The notes: generated from the sequence alone by a model not told the origin. Shown: positions 42,558 through 51,840, numbered from the stretch's first letter. The stretch is 64,000 nt of DNA from Bryobacteraceae bacterium (GCA_026002855.1 BPGD01000001.1:682001-746000); one strand, 5' to 3'. Program-made: numbers and translations.

Positions 42558-44891
42558 ATGAGCCGCCGCTGGAAATTCCTGTTCGCCATCGCGATGGCGT
42601 TGACCGTCTTTTTCCTTTCCTGTGCAAGGGACCCCGAAAAGGCCAAACGCCGCTACCTGGAGAACGGCAACCGTTACCTGCAACAGGGCAAGGTGAGGGA
42701 AGCAATCATCATGTATCGCAACGCCCTGAAGCGCGATCCGCGCTTTGGCGAGGCATGGCTAAAACTGGGCGACGCCGAAATGCGGCGCGGCATGCCGGCG
42801 CAGGCGGTGGCGGCCTACCGCCGCGCCGTCGAGCTGTACCCTGATCCGGAAGAACCGGCCGGCAAACTGGCCGACATCTATCTGGCGGCGTATGTTCTGG
42901 GGCCGAAGAAGGATCCGGCGCTGCTGCGCGAGGTGGACGAGCTGGCCTCATCGCTCGCGGCGAAGAAGCCGAATTCCTATCAGGTGCTGCGGCTGCGCGC
43001 TTTCCTCAATCTGGCCGATCCGAACGACAAGACCCAGGAGCATCTGTTCCGGGCCATCGAGTTTTTCAAGAAAGCCGACGCCGTACGGCCGAAACAGCCC
43101 GAGCTCCGGCTGGCGCTGGTGCAGACGCTGGCGCAGACCGGGCAGTTCGAAGAAGCGGAAAAATACGCCCGCGAGATCATCGCCGACACGCCGCACACAA
43201 CCGGCGCCTACTGGTTCCTGAGCCGGATGTACCTGCAACAGAACAGGCTGAAAGAGGCCGACGCGGTGGTGGACCAGCTCATCGCCAACAACCCTGGCTC
43301 GCCGGGCCTGAAGGTGGACCGGGCGGAGTATCTATTTGCCACACAGCGCAAGGACGCCGCGCTTCAGTCGCTGGCGGAACTGGCCGGCTCGCCGTCAGCC
43401 GACCCGGCCCTGCTCAAGCGGATCGGCGATACCTATCTGAAGTTCCGCGAACCGCAGAAAGCTTACGATCTTTTCGCCACGGCCATCCAGAAATTCCCGT
43501 CACAAAAAACCGAATTCCGGCTGAGAATGATCCCGGCCCTTCTCGCCATGCAGAGGAGGGACGAGGCCATCCGCCTGGCCGAGCTGGCGGTGAAGGAGGA
43601 TCCGTCCAACAACGGCGCCCTGTCCATGCGGGCCTCGCTCTGGCTGAATTTCGGCACGAAGGAGCAGTTTGACGCGGCCATCAAGGACCTGCAACAGCTC
43701 ATCTCCAAAGAGCCCAATAACGCCGTCATCCGCTACAATCTGGGCCGCGCCTACCAGGCGCGCGGCGAGCTGGATGCCGCCCGGACGCAGTACGCCGAGG
43801 CCGTGAAGGCTTCCCGTTATCTCACCGCCGCCCATCTCGGCCTGGGCATGATCGCCCTGGCCAAGGGCGAACACGGCAAGGCCGTTTCGGAGGCGGACGA
43901 GATCCTTGCTTACGATCCCTCCAACCTGGCGGCCCGCATCCTGCGCGTGAACGGGCTGATCGCCGGCGGCAACACGAACCAGGCGCGCATCGACATCAAC
44001 AACTACCTGAAGGACACGCCGGACAATCCGGATCTTCGTTACCAGCTCGCCATCGTGAACTTCCTGGACCGCCGCTATCAGGAAGCGGAGACGCAGTTCC
44101 GCGCCCTCCAGAAGCAGTTCCCCGCCGATCTGCGGCTGCTGTATGCCATCGCGGAGGTGATGCTGCGCACGAACCGTCAGGCCGAGGCTCTGCGCATGGT
44201 GCAGGAAGCCTGGCGGAAGGACCCCGGCAATCCGGCGCTCCAGCTCGCGCTGGGCAACACGGCCATGCGCGTCAATCAGCTCGACCTGGCCGAACAGCAG
44301 TTCAGAACCCTGCTGGGCGCCCATCCGGACGCGGTCGACATCGTCATGCGGTTGAGCGAAGTGTTGCGCCGGAAGGGCCAGACGCCGGCTGCGCTCGAGT
44401 TGCTCAAACAGGCGTACGCGAAGAACCCGAATTACCCGGGGCTGGCGCTGCAACTGGCGCTGACCCATGAAGCCATGGGCGACTGGCGCTCGGCGCTGCC
44501 GCTGTACGAGGCCATCCTCAAGCAGGATCCCAACCATCTGATCGCGCTCAACAACCTGGCCTACCGCTATGCCGACATGGGCAAGGATCTCGACACCGCA
44601 CTTACCTATGCGCAGCGGGCCCAACAGCGGGCGCCTACAAGCGACGACGTGGTGGACACGCTGGCCTGGGTCTACATCCGCAAGAATCTGAATGACACGG
44701 CGATCTCGCTGCTCAAACCGCTGATCGCGAAACAGCCGCGCAATCCGCTCTTCCATTACCACCTTGGCCTGGCGCTGCTGCAAAAGGGAGAAAAAGCCGC
44801 GGCGCGGCAAAGCCTGCAAACGGCTCTGTCGCTGAATCCATCGAAGGAAGACGAGCAGAAGATCCGGGAGGCGCTGGCCCGGGCCGGCTGA
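42558..44891 (+). CDS. TPR-repeat lipoprotein (PrsT-like)
   Basis: A 777-residue lipoprotein. The signal ends in a lipobox (FFLSC, Cys25 or close by), and TPR units fill the rest: AIIMYRNALKRDPRFGEAW, AVAAYRRAVELYPDPEEPA, AEKYAREIIADTPHTTGAYW, and LAEQQFRTLLGAHPDAVDIV, among about 18. The organisation matches the PEP-CTERM-system TPR lipoprotein PrsT. ATG 42558 follows GAGGAGGAAA; the frame from 42498 has no such site. The next gene, a CAAX-protease-like one, starts nine bases after the stop. Confidence 0.85.
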   Translation: MSRRWKFLFAIAMALTVFFLSCARDPEKAKRRYLENGNRYLQQGKVREAIIMYRNALKRDPRFGEAWLKLGDAEMRRGMPAQAVAAYRRAVELYPDPEEPAGKLADIYLAAYVLGPKKDPALLREVDELASSLAAKKPNSYQVLRLRAFLNLADPNDKTQEHLFRAIEFFKKADAVRPKQPELRLALVQTLAQTGQFEEAEKYAREIIADTPHTTGAYWFLSRMYLQQNRLKEADAVVDQLIANNPGSPGLKVDRAEYLFATQRKDAALQSLAELAGSPSADPALLKRIGDTYLKFREPQKAYDLFATAIQKFPSQKTEFRLRMIPALLAMQRRDEAIRLAELAVKEDPSNNGALSMRASLWLNFGTKEQFDAAIKDLQQLISKEPNNAVIRYNLGRAYQARGELDAARTQYAEAVKASRYLTAAHLGLGMIALAKGEHGKAVSEADEILAYDPSNLAARILRVNGLIAGGNTNQARIDINNYLKDTPDNPDLRYQLAIVNFLDRRYQEAETQFRALQKQFPADLRLLYAIAEVMLRTNRQAEALRMVQEAWRKDPGNPALQLALGNTAMRVNQLDLAEQQFRTLLGAHPDAVDIVMRLSEVLRRKGQTPAALELLKQAYAKNPNYPGLALQLALTHEAMGDWRSALPLYEAILKQDPNHLIALNNLAYRYADMGKDLDTALTYAQRAQQRAPTSDDVVDTLAWVYIRKNLNDTAISLLKPLIAKQPRNPLFHYHLGLALLQKGEKAAARQSLQTALSLNPSKEDEQKIREALARAG

Positions 44892-44900
44892 GCGCGCTTC

Positions 44901-45569
44901 ATGCCGTTGCGTCATCCTGCGGCGCCCTACGTGGCGCCATTCCTGCTTTTCATCCTCTGTCTGGCCGCATTGCCACGGCTCGCCCTGCCGCCGAGAGTGG
45001 AATTGCCGGTGTGGCTGCTTTCCGGATTCTCGGCCGTCTGGTTTTTCAGCCGCGGCGTGCTTGATTTTCGCCCCCGCTTTCCGCTTTCGTCCTTCTTGTT
45101 CGGCATTGGCGTGTTCGTGCTCTGGATCGCTCCCGATGCCCTGGCCCCGGAGTGGCGCGGCCACTGGCTCTTCTCGAATCCTTTCCTCGGTCGGCCGGAA
45201 TCTTCGCTCAGCGCTTCGGCGCTGGCCGACCCGCTGGCCCTCGCTCTTCGCACCGCCCGCGCCGTGCTGCTCGTCCCCGTGGTCGAAGAATTGTTCTGGC
45301 GCGGCTGGTTGATGCGCTGGCTGGAAAATCCGAATTTCCAGCAGGTGCCTCCAGGCTCCTACCACCGGAAGGCGTTTTGGACAACGGCGGCGCTGTTCGC
45401 GCTGGAGCATGGCTCCTACTGGGACGTCGGCTTCCTCGCGGGCGCCGCGTACAACGCATGGATGGTGCGGACCAGGAGCCTCGCCGACCTGATGCTGGCC
45501 CACGCGGTGACCAACGCCTGCCTGTCCGCATATGTGATCGTCAGCGGCCGTTTCGAATACTGGCTATGA
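44901..45569 (+). CDS. CAAX-prenyl-protease-related membrane protein of the exosortase system
   Basis: A 222-residue membrane protein with about six hydrophobic helices. The CPBP protease motif EELFWRGWLMR (about residues 133-143) carries the Glu-Glu and Arg; a second motif is ALEHGSYW and a third HAVTNACL near the C-terminus, providing His ligands. A family of this kind is associated with exosortase loci. Its activity here is unproven. It follows the PrsT-like gene by nine bases. Confidence 0.85.
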   Translation: MPLRHPAAPYVAPFLLFILCLAALPRLALPPRVELPVWLLSGFSAVWFFSRGVLDFRPRFPLSSFLFGIGVFVLWIAPDALAPEWRGHWLFSNPFLGRPESSLSASALADPLALALRTARAVLLVPVVEELFWRGWLMRWLENPNFQQVPPGSYHRKAFWTTAALFALEHGSYWDVGFLAGAAYNAWMVRTRSLADLMLAHAVTNACLSAYVIVSGRFEYWL

Positions 45570-45619
45570 CAGGCCAGCGGCGCGGCATGGGTGTGATTTA
45601 CTGAAATGTTGTCCCGCTG

Positions 45620-46600
45620 ATGCCTTCCCGATATCCGATCTTCGACCGCTCGCGGCTCCGCCTGCTGCCTCTCAGCGAGCGCGCGCATGATCTGGATCTG
45701 AGCCGCTGGCTGCAAGTGGCCGATCCCGCCCCGCCATATTCCCATCCCGACCTCGCTGTTGTCGCCTCGCGATGGGCGCGGGCGCAGCGGAGCGGAGCGG
45801 CGCGGATCCTGATGATGGGCGCGCACCTGATCCGCGCGGGCGTCAGCCGCCACATCATTGACCTGCTGGAGCGCGGCGCCCTTTCGGTGATCGCGATGAA
45901 CGGCGCCGGCATGATTCACGACTACGAACTCGCGCGCATCGGCGCCACCACCGAAAGTGTCGCCCGTTACATCCGCGAAGGCCAGTTCGGACTATGGCGC
46001 GAGACGGGCGAGCTGAATGAGTGGATCCGCGATGCCGCCGCCTGTGGCGAGGGGCTGGGAGAGCACGTGGGGCGGCGCATCCGGGAGTCGGACTATCCTC
46101 ACCGGGATCTCAGCGTGCTGGCGGCGGCCTGGCGCTGCGGGGTGCCGGTCACCGTTCACGTGGGCATCGGCTACGACATCATCCACGAACATCCCAACTG
46201 CGACGGCGCCGCGCTTGGCGAATCCAGCTACCGCGACTTTCTCATCTTTGCGCGCGTCGTGGAAGGGCTGGAGGGTGGCGTGCTGTTATCGTTTGGATCG
46301 GCCATCATGGGGCCGGAGGTCTACCTGAAGGCGCTGGCCATGGCCCGCAATGTGGCGCACCAGGAAGGCCGCATTATCCGCCATTTCACCACCGCGGTGT
46401 TCGATCTGGTCCCGATCCACGGCGACTTCCGCCGGGAGCTGCCGAAGACCGACCCCGGCTATTACTTCCGTCCGCACAAGACAATGCTGGTGCGCACCGT
46501 GGCTGACGGGGGTGAAAGCTTTTACTTCTGCGGCGACCACCGCGCCACATTCCCGGCGCTGCGCGCCGCGTTTCTCAGGGCGCTGGAGGAGCACGCGTGA
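45620..46600 (+). CDS. Deoxyhypusine-synthase-like protein
   Basis: A 326-residue cytoplasmic protein resembling deoxyhypusine synthase. MMGAHLIRAGVSRHIIDL (65-82) and GALSVIAMNGAGMIHDYELA (86-105) match the NAD-binding core, and FYFCGDHRATFPAL (301-314) matches the C-terminal DASLVFPLL-type stretch. The active-site lysine of DHS is not aligned; His286-Lys287 (PHKTML) is the nearest candidate, so activity is uncertain. It overlaps the next gene (GTGA) by four bases. Bacteria lack eIF5A, so the substrate must differ. No strong ribosome site precedes ATG 45620. Confidence 0.72.
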   Translation: MPSRYPIFDRSRLRLLPLSERAHDLDLSRWLQVADPAPPYSHPDLAVVASRWARAQRSGAARILMMGAHLIRAGVSRHIIDLLERGALSVIAMNGAGMIHDYELARIGATTESVARYIREGQFGLWRETGELNEWIRDAAACGEGLGEHVGRRIRESDYPHRDLSVLAAAWRCGVPVTVHVGIGYDIIHEHPNCDGAALGESSYRDFLIFARVVEGLEGGVLLSFGSAIMGPEVYLKALAMARNVAHQEGRIIRHFTTAVFDLVPIHGDFRRELPKTDPGYYFRPHKTMLVRTVADGGESFYFCGDHRATFPALRAAFLRALEEHA

Positions 46601-47586
46601 CCCCGCAGGAAATTCTCTCCGCCATTCCGCGCCTGCGCGCGCTGGTGGCCGGCGACATCTGCCTGGACCGCTGGTGCCGTTATGATCCGCGCCTGACCGA
46701 GCCTTCGCGCGAAACGGGACTGGACCGCATCGCCGTGGTCGCCACCGAATGCACGCCCGGGGCGGGCGGCACGGTGGCGTCCAACCTGGCGGCGCTGGGC
46801 TGCGGGCGCGTCGCCGTGCTCGGCACCATTGGCGATGACGGGCACGGCCATGAGCTGCGCGCGGCGCTCTCGCGCCGCGGCATCGACCACTCGCTCATGG
46901 TCACCGCGCCGGGCCAGACATTCACCTACACGAAGCTCATCAACACGTACACTGAGGTCGAAGATCTGGGCCGGGTGGATTTCGTCACCTTTCCGCCGCC
47001 GCCCGAAGTCGAAGACGAGGTGCTGCGCCGGCTGGAAGCGGCAGCGCCGGAGTATGACGTGATCCTCGTTTCGGACCAGATGGAGACGGCCGCGGGCGCG
47101 GTGGTGACGGCGCGGATGAGGGAGCTGCTCGGGCGGCTGGCGAAACAATATCCCGGACTTTTGATCTGGGTGGATTCGCGCATGCACATCGAGCTGTTCC
47201 GCGGCGTGGCGCTGAAGCCGAACGAGCGCGAGGCGGCCGAGGCCTGCCAGCGGCTCGGGCTGCCCGGGCCGGATTACGCCGCGCTGCAGCAGGCCACGCA
47301 GGCGCCGCTCGTGATGGTGACTCATGGCGGCGATGGCGTCACGCTGGTCACCGGGGAGGGCCTCGAGCGGGTTCCGACGCGGCGCGTCGAGCATCCGGTG
47401 GACATCTGCGGCGCGGGCGACAGCTTCTCGGCCGGCGCGGCGCTGGCGCTGCGCGCCGGTGCGGCGCCGCGCGAGGCGGCGCTGTTCGGGCACCTGGTGG
47501 CCTCGGTGACGATCATGAAGCCCGGCACGGGCACGGCGTCGCCGGCGGAAGTGCTGGCCGCGGCTCGCAGAATGGAGCAGAAATGA
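46597..47586 (+). CDS. PfkB-family kinase, heptose-7-phosphate kinase-like (RfaE1-type)
   Basis: A 329-residue ribokinase-fold kinase. The RfaE1 features are GGTVASNLAALGCGRVAVLGTIGDDGHG in the first half and DICGAGDSFSAGAAL with the catalytic Asp at the end. It is probably D-glycero-beta-D-manno-heptose-7-phosphate kinase, because GmhA is three genes away and RfaE2 is present at 35827, but an ordinary sugar kinase cannot be excluded. The GTG start overlaps the upstream stop, and the stop overlaps the ROK ATG (ATGA). Confidence 0.8.
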   Translation: MTPQEILSAIPRLRALVAGDICLDRWCRYDPRLTEPSRETGLDRIAVVATECTPGAGGTVASNLAALGCGRVAVLGTIGDDGHGHELRAALSRRGIDHSLMVTAPGQTFTYTKLINTYTEVEDLGRVDFVTFPPPPEVEDEVLRRLEAAAPEYDVILVSDQMETAAGAVVTARMRELLGRLAKQYPGLLIWVDSRMHIELFRGVALKPNEREAAEACQRLGLPGPDYAALQQATQAPLVMVTHGGDGVTLVTGEGLERVPTRRVEHPVDICGAGDSFSAGAALALRAGAAPREAALFGHLVASVTIMKPGTGTASPAEVLAAARRMEQK

Positions 47587-48440
47587 GCATTCTGGCACTC
47601 GACATCGGCGGTACGAAATTTTCCGCCGCGCTCTTTCGTGACGGTCGCATGGCGCGGCGCGAAACCCGGCGCACGGACCGTGAGGGCGGCCGCGAGTGGA
47701 TGCTCGACCAGCTTGCCGGCATCGGACGCGCCTGGCGCGCCGAAGCGGCCTTCTCCGCCATCGGCGTCGGCTTCGGCGGCCCTGTGGACTTCCCCTCGCA
47801 GCAGGTGGTGCTGTCAACGCACGTCGGCGGCTGGAAGGACTTCGACCTGCCCGCATGGCTGCGTAGCGAGTTCGGCGTGCCGGTGCTGATGGACAACGAC
47901 GCCAACGTGGGAGCGCTTGGCGAAGGACTGCACGGGGCCGGGCGCGGCTTCCGGCCGCTGTTCTATATGACGCTTTCCACGGGCATCGGCGGCGGCATTC
48001 TCCTGGAGGAGGGCGTCTACCGCGGCGCAGACTCTTACGCGGGCGAGATCGGCCATCTGAATGTCAGGCCGGAAGGGCCGCCTTGCCTTTGTGGATCCAA
48101 CGGCTGCCTGGAACGCATGTGCTGCGGGCTGTGGCTTGAGCGCGACTACGGCCGCCCGGCGCAGGAGCTGATGCAGGACCCGGCGTTTGTCGAGGACTAT
48201 GTGGTCGATCTCGCCCGCGGCCTGAAGGCGGCCATCATGCTGTTGAACCCGGCGCGCATCGTCATTGGCGGCGGCATCAGCAAGGCGGGCGACGCGCTGT
48301 TCGTCCCGCTCCGTGCAGAGCTGCGGCGGCAGATCACTTCGTGGTCCCGGGCGCGGCTGGACGTCGTGCCCGCCGCGCTCGGCGATGACAGCGTGCTATG
48401 GGGCGCTTATGAACTCGGGCGTCAGGCGCAGGGACAATAG
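47583..48440 (+). CDS. ROK-family kinase-like protein
   Basis: A 285-residue ROK protein without a DNA-binding domain, so a sugar kinase rather than a repressor. The ATP phosphate loop is LALDIGGTKFSAALF, the catalytic Asp lies in LMDNDANVGALGEG, and the zinc site is CLCGSNGCLE. The extra Cys pair in RMCCGLW is unusual. The substrate is unknown; its place between the PfkB kinase and GmhA suggests a heptose or related phosphosugar. Overlaps the PfkB gene by four bases and precedes gmhA by six bases. Confidence 0.85.
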   Translation: MSILALDIGGTKFSAALFRDGRMARRETRRTDREGGREWMLDQLAGIGRAWRAEAAFSAIGVGFGGPVDFPSQQVVLSTHVGGWKDFDLPAWLRSEFGVPVLMDNDANVGALGEGLHGAGRGFRPLFYMTLSTGIGGGILLEEGVYRGADSYAGEIGHLNVRPEGPPCLCGSNGCLERMCCGLWLERDYGRPAQELMQDPAFVEDYVVDLARGLKAAIMLLNPARIVIGGGISKAGDALFVPLRAELRRQITSWSRARLDVVPAALGDDSVLWGAYELGRQAQGQ

Positions 48441-48446
48441 GAACAG

Positions 48447-49028
48447 ATGAAACCCATCGACTTCATTGCGGATTATCAGAACCGCCTGGCCGCCACGCTG
48501 GGCCGGCTGCCGCTCGACAGGATCGCCAAAGCGGCCGAATGGCTCCGCGAGGCGCGCGAGGAGGACCGTCAGATCTTCGTCTGCGGAAACGGCGGCAGCG
48601 CCGCCACCGCATCGCATTTCGTCTGCGATGTGCTCAAAGGCTGTTCGTACGGTCGCGGCAAACGCTTCCGCATTCTCGCCCTCCACGACAACCTGCCAAC
48701 GCTGACGGCGTATTCGAACGACGTGAGCTACGAACAGGCGCTGGTCGAACCGCTGAAGAATTACGCCCGGCCCGGCGACCTGTTGATCGCGCTCAGCGGA
48801 TCCGGCAATTCGCCGAACGTGCTGCATGCGGTGGAGTGGGCCAACGCGAACGGACTGCGCACCATCGGACTCACCGGCCGCGATGGCGGCCGCCTCGGCC
48901 CCCTGGTCCAGCTTCAGATTCATGTGCCCGACATGCACATGGGCCGTATCGAAGACGGGCACATGATCGTGCTGCACATGCTCGGCTACTACTTCATGGA
49001 GACCGAAAGCACCGTCGGCGGGTGCTGA
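48447..49028 (+). CDS. gmhA: Sedoheptulose-7-phosphate isomerase GmhA
   Basis: A 193-residue SIS-domain isomerase that converts sedoheptulose 7-phosphate into D-glycero-D-manno-heptose 7-phosphate. FVCGNGGSAATASHFVCD and SGSGNSPNVLHAV are the phosphate-binding loops, and EDGHMIVLHMLGYYF is the C-terminal helix with the catalytic His of the family. Closely spaced to ROK (six bases, AGGA site). GmhB, the next enzyme but one in the pathway, is not seen. Confidence 0.88.
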   Translation: MKPIDFIADYQNRLAATLGRLPLDRIAKAAEWLREAREEDRQIFVCGNGGSAATASHFVCDVLKGCSYGRGKRFRILALHDNLPTLTAYSNDVSYEQALVEPLKNYARPGDLLIALSGSGNSPNVLHAVEWANANGLRTIGLTGRDGGRLGPLVQLQIHVPDMHMGRIEDGHMIVLHMLGYYFMETESTVGGC

Positions 49029-49064
49029 CTACACCGCGGTTTCTGTTAGAATCCAGTGCGCCCC

Positions 49065-49862
49065 ATGAAATCGGCTGCCCTTTTCCTTGCCTGTGCGCTC
49101 ACGCTTTCGGCGGCTGAGCCGCAGGGCTTTACCTGGCCCGGAGGCAAACGCGCCGCCGTGAGTCTGACCTTCGATGACGGCCGGCCCAGCCAGATCGACA
49201 ACGGTCTGCCGCTGCTGGAAAAGCTCGGCATCCGCGTGACGTTTTTCGTGCTGCCCGGCAATGTGGAGAAGCGGGCGGAGGACTGGAAACGGGCCGTGAA
49301 AATGGGCCATGAAATCGGCAATCATTCGATGACGCACCCGTGCACCGGCAACTATGCGTTTTCGCGGGCCAACGCGCTCGAGGACTATGACCTCGGACGC
49401 ATTGGCAGGGACATCGACTCGGCCCAGCAGGCCATTCAGAGGCTGCTGGGCGTGACGCCGGTGAGCTTCGCCTACCCTTGTGGGCAAAGCTTTGTGGGAC
49501 GCGGCACTCAGGCGCGCAGTTTCGTGCCCCTCGTAGCGGAGCGCTTCGTCCTCGGACGCGGATATATGGGCGAGGCCGCCAACGACCCGTCCGTGTTCGA
49601 CCCTGCCCAGGCAATGGGCACGCCCTTCGACGACATGGCGCCGACCGACGCGCTGAAACTCCTGGAAGCGGCCGCCAAAGAAGGCCGCTGGATCATCTTC
49701 GTTGGCCATGACATCGGGCCGCGCCGCTTCCAGTCTGTGGATTCCGCCACCATCGAAGCCATCGCTGCCTATGCGAAAGACCCGGCCCACGGCCTTTGGC
49801 TCGACACCGCCGGCGCGGTGGCGCGCCACATTGCCGCCATGAAGTCGCGAACGCGCCCCTGA
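49065..49862 (+). CDS. Secreted polysaccharide deacetylase
   Basis: A 265-residue secreted carbohydrate esterase of the NodB type. A signal peptide (residues 1-18) is followed by LTFDDGRPSQIDNGLP with the catalytic Asp pair, and EIGNHSMTHPCTGN with the zinc-binding HSxTH. Later motifs are SFAYPCGQ and IFVGHDIGPRR. A TAGAAT -10-like box lies at 49047-49052. ATG 49065 is chosen over GTG 49056 because the signal starts there. It may deacetylate surface polysaccharide or peptidoglycan (inference). Confidence 0.9.
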   Translation: MKSAALFLACALTLSAAEPQGFTWPGGKRAAVSLTFDDGRPSQIDNGLPLLEKLGIRVTFFVLPGNVEKRAEDWKRAVKMGHEIGNHSMTHPCTGNYAFSRANALEDYDLGRIGRDIDSAQQAIQRLLGVTPVSFAYPCGQSFVGRGTQARSFVPLVAERFVLGRGYMGEAANDPSVFDPAQAMGTPFDDMAPTDALKLLEAAAKEGRWIIFVGHDIGPRRFQSVDSATIEAIAAYAKDPAHGLWLDTAGAVARHIAAMKSRTRP

Positions 49863-49991
49863 TGCCAGCTCCGCCTCCCGCGCGATCCGCAGAAACGGAA
49901 GCCAGCTCTCATTCGCAGCAGGGCAATCGGCAGGTCCAGTGCGGCCGCAGAGGGCCTTGTCCCGCTCGCCGGAGCATTCCGGCTCCGGGCA

Positions 49992-51770
49992 TCACTGGAG
50001 CTTTGCTTCCAGCTCCGCCCAGCGCGCATAGAGGCGATCCACTTCCTCCTGCGCGGCGCGCACCTGCTGCCAGCAGGCTTCCAGCTTCGCCGGGTCGCAC
50101 ACGGTCTCCGGCGCCTGGAGCCGCGCCTGCGCCTCGCCGAGCCTTGCCTCGGCTTCGGCGATGCGCTGCTCGATCTGTTCATATTCGCGCTGTTCGAGAT
50201 AGGACAGGCGTTTCTTTGGCGGCGCAGGGCGCGGAGGCGCAGGAGCTTCGGCCCGGACGGGGCCGCTGCGCTCGCGCTGGCGAGCGTCCAGCCATTCCTC
50301 CCATTGAGCCAGGTCGGCGAAGAGGCCGCTGCCGCCCTCGCCGTCAAGCCCCAGAACGCCGTTGGCCACGCGATCCATCAGGTAGCGGTCGTGCGTCACA
50401 AGAACCACCGCGCCGGGAAATTCGAGCAGGCTGTCCTCGAGCACCTCGAGAGTTGGGATGTCGAGGTCGTTCGTCGGCTCGTCGAGCAGCAGTACGTCGG
50501 CCGGTTCCAGCATCAGCCGGGCCAGATGCAGACGCGCGCGTTCGCCGCCGGAAAGGCTTGCCACCGGCTGCTCGAGCTGCTCCTCCCGGAAGAGGAAGCG
50601 CCTGGCCCAGCCATTGACGTGCATGGGCCGGCCGAGGTAGATCACCGTGTCGCCTTCCGGCGCCAGCGCGCGGCGGAGCGGCAGCGAGGGGTCCGCCTGC
50701 CGGCGGTGCTGCTCGAAGTAGACCATGCGCAGAGCCGGCGCTCGGCGGACTTCGCCACGGGCAGGACTCAGCTCGCCGACGAGCAGCCTGAGGAAGCTCG
50801 TCTTGCCGCTCCCATTGGGTCCGGCCACGCCGAGCCTGCGCCCCGGAGAGAGGACCAGCGAGACATCCCGGAACAGCTCGCGTCCGCCGAGGGCGGCCGA
50901 GACGGCATCGAGCTCGATCAGCTTCTTCGTGCGCCGGTCCGTGGAGGTGAAATCGATGCGCGCTGCGGCGGAGGCCATGCGCGTGTTCATCTGTTCGAGA
51001 GCGCCCATCATCGCCTGGGCCGCCTCGACGCGGGCGCGCGCCTTGCGCGTGCGTGCCTTCGCGCCGCGCCGCAGCCATTCAATCTCGCGGCGCACCTTCG
51101 CGGCCAGCGCCTCCTGCGCCTTCGCCTGCGCCGCGAAGAACTGCTCGCGCTTTTCCAGATAGGCGCTGTAGTTGCCGTCCACCCGGAACAGGCCGCCCGG
51201 GAAGGCGCGGTTCAGCTCCATCATGTGAGTGGCGATGTTTTCCAGAAAGTACCGGTCGTGGCTGACGGCGATGACGGCGAGGCCGGAATCAATGAGCGTC
51301 TCTTCCAGCCATTCGATGCCGGCGATGTCGAGGTGGTTGGTGGGCTCGTCCAACAGCAGCAGATCCGGCCTGGCGGCCAGGGCCGCGGCCAGCGCCAGGC
51401 GCTTGCGCCAGCCGCCGGAGAGGCTTTCCACGGCAACGCGAGGGTCGCGAAATCCCGCCTGGCCGAGGAACGTCTTTGCGGCGACCTCGTCGTGGGCGGC
51501 GGACTCGAGGACGCTTCCGGCGGTGGCGCCCGGCGGAAACTCCGGCTCCTGGCTGACCCAGGCGAGCCTCGCCCCCTTGCGCAGCGAGATCACGCCCGAG
51601 TCGGGCGTTTCGATGCCGGCAAGGATCTTCAGCAGCGTGGATTTCCCGGCGCCGTTCGGCCCGACCAGGCCGTGGCGCTCCCCTTCATGAACCGCGAGCG
51701 TGAGGCCCTGAAACAACACAGCCGCGCCAAATTGTTTGGAGGCTCCCTGGCAGGTGAGCAGAACGCCCAT
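49992..51770 (-). CDS. ABC-F family ATPase (Uup-like)
   Basis: A 592-residue soluble protein with two ABC domains: Walker A GPNGAGKST and GPNGSGKTS, signatures SLSGGWRKR and SLSGGERAR, and Walker B LLLDEPTNHLD and LLLDEPTNDLD. A charged helical linker (about residues 220-290) and a C-terminal coiled coil from residue 530 match Uup-type ABC-F proteins, which act on ribosomes or nucleic acid. There are no membrane segments. The frame reaching 51833 only adds residues with no binding site. It is divergent from comF. Confidence 0.92.
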   Translation of the reverse strand: MGVLLTCQGASKQFGAAVLFQGLTLAVHEGERHGLVGPNGAGKSTLLKILAGIETPDSGVISLRKGARLAWVSQEPEFPPGATAGSVLESAAHDEVAAKTFLGQAGFRDPRVAVESLSGGWRKRLALAAALAARPDLLLLDEPTNHLDIAGIEWLEETLIDSGLAVIAVSHDRYFLENIATHMMELNRAFPGGLFRVDGNYSAYLEKREQFFAAQAKAQEALAAKVRREIEWLRRGAKARTRKARARVEAAQAMMGALEQMNTRMASAAARIDFTSTDRRTKKLIELDAVSAALGGRELFRDVSLVLSPGRRLGVAGPNGSGKTSFLRLLVGELSPARGEVRRAPALRMVYFEQHRRQADPSLPLRRALAPEGDTVIYLGRPMHVNGWARRFLFREEQLEQPVASLSGGERARLHLARLMLEPADVLLLDEPTNDLDIPTLEVLEDSLLEFPGAVVLVTHDRYLMDRVANGVLGLDGEGGSGLFADLAQWEEWLDARQRERSGPVRAEAPAPPRPAPPKKRLSYLEQREYEQIEQRIAEAEARLGEAQARLQAPETVCDPAKLEACWQQVRAAQEEVDRLYARWAELEAKLQ

Positions 51771-51831
51771 CTTGATTCCAGTGAACCACGGCCGCCTCCC
51801 GCCGCGCCGGCGGGCGTGGTATAAATGGTGC

Positions 51832-51840
51832 AAGGAGGTG
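51832..51840 (+). promoter_or_regulatory. Perfect Shine-Dalgarno-like sequence without a start codon
   Basis: AAGGAGGTG is perfectly complementary to the usual 16S rRNA 3' end. In the following 25 bases no ATG, GTG or TTG opens a frame that stays open; the embedded GTG reaches TAG after four codons. It follows TATAAAT (51820-51826), a -10-like box. It may be a leader element of comF or chance. Confidence 0.35.

Noticed and set aside
43500-45503. Long minus-strand frame of 667 codons
   Set aside because: Antisense to the PrsT-like TPR and CAAX-protease-like genes; composition is rich in Arg, His and Gln without motifs.
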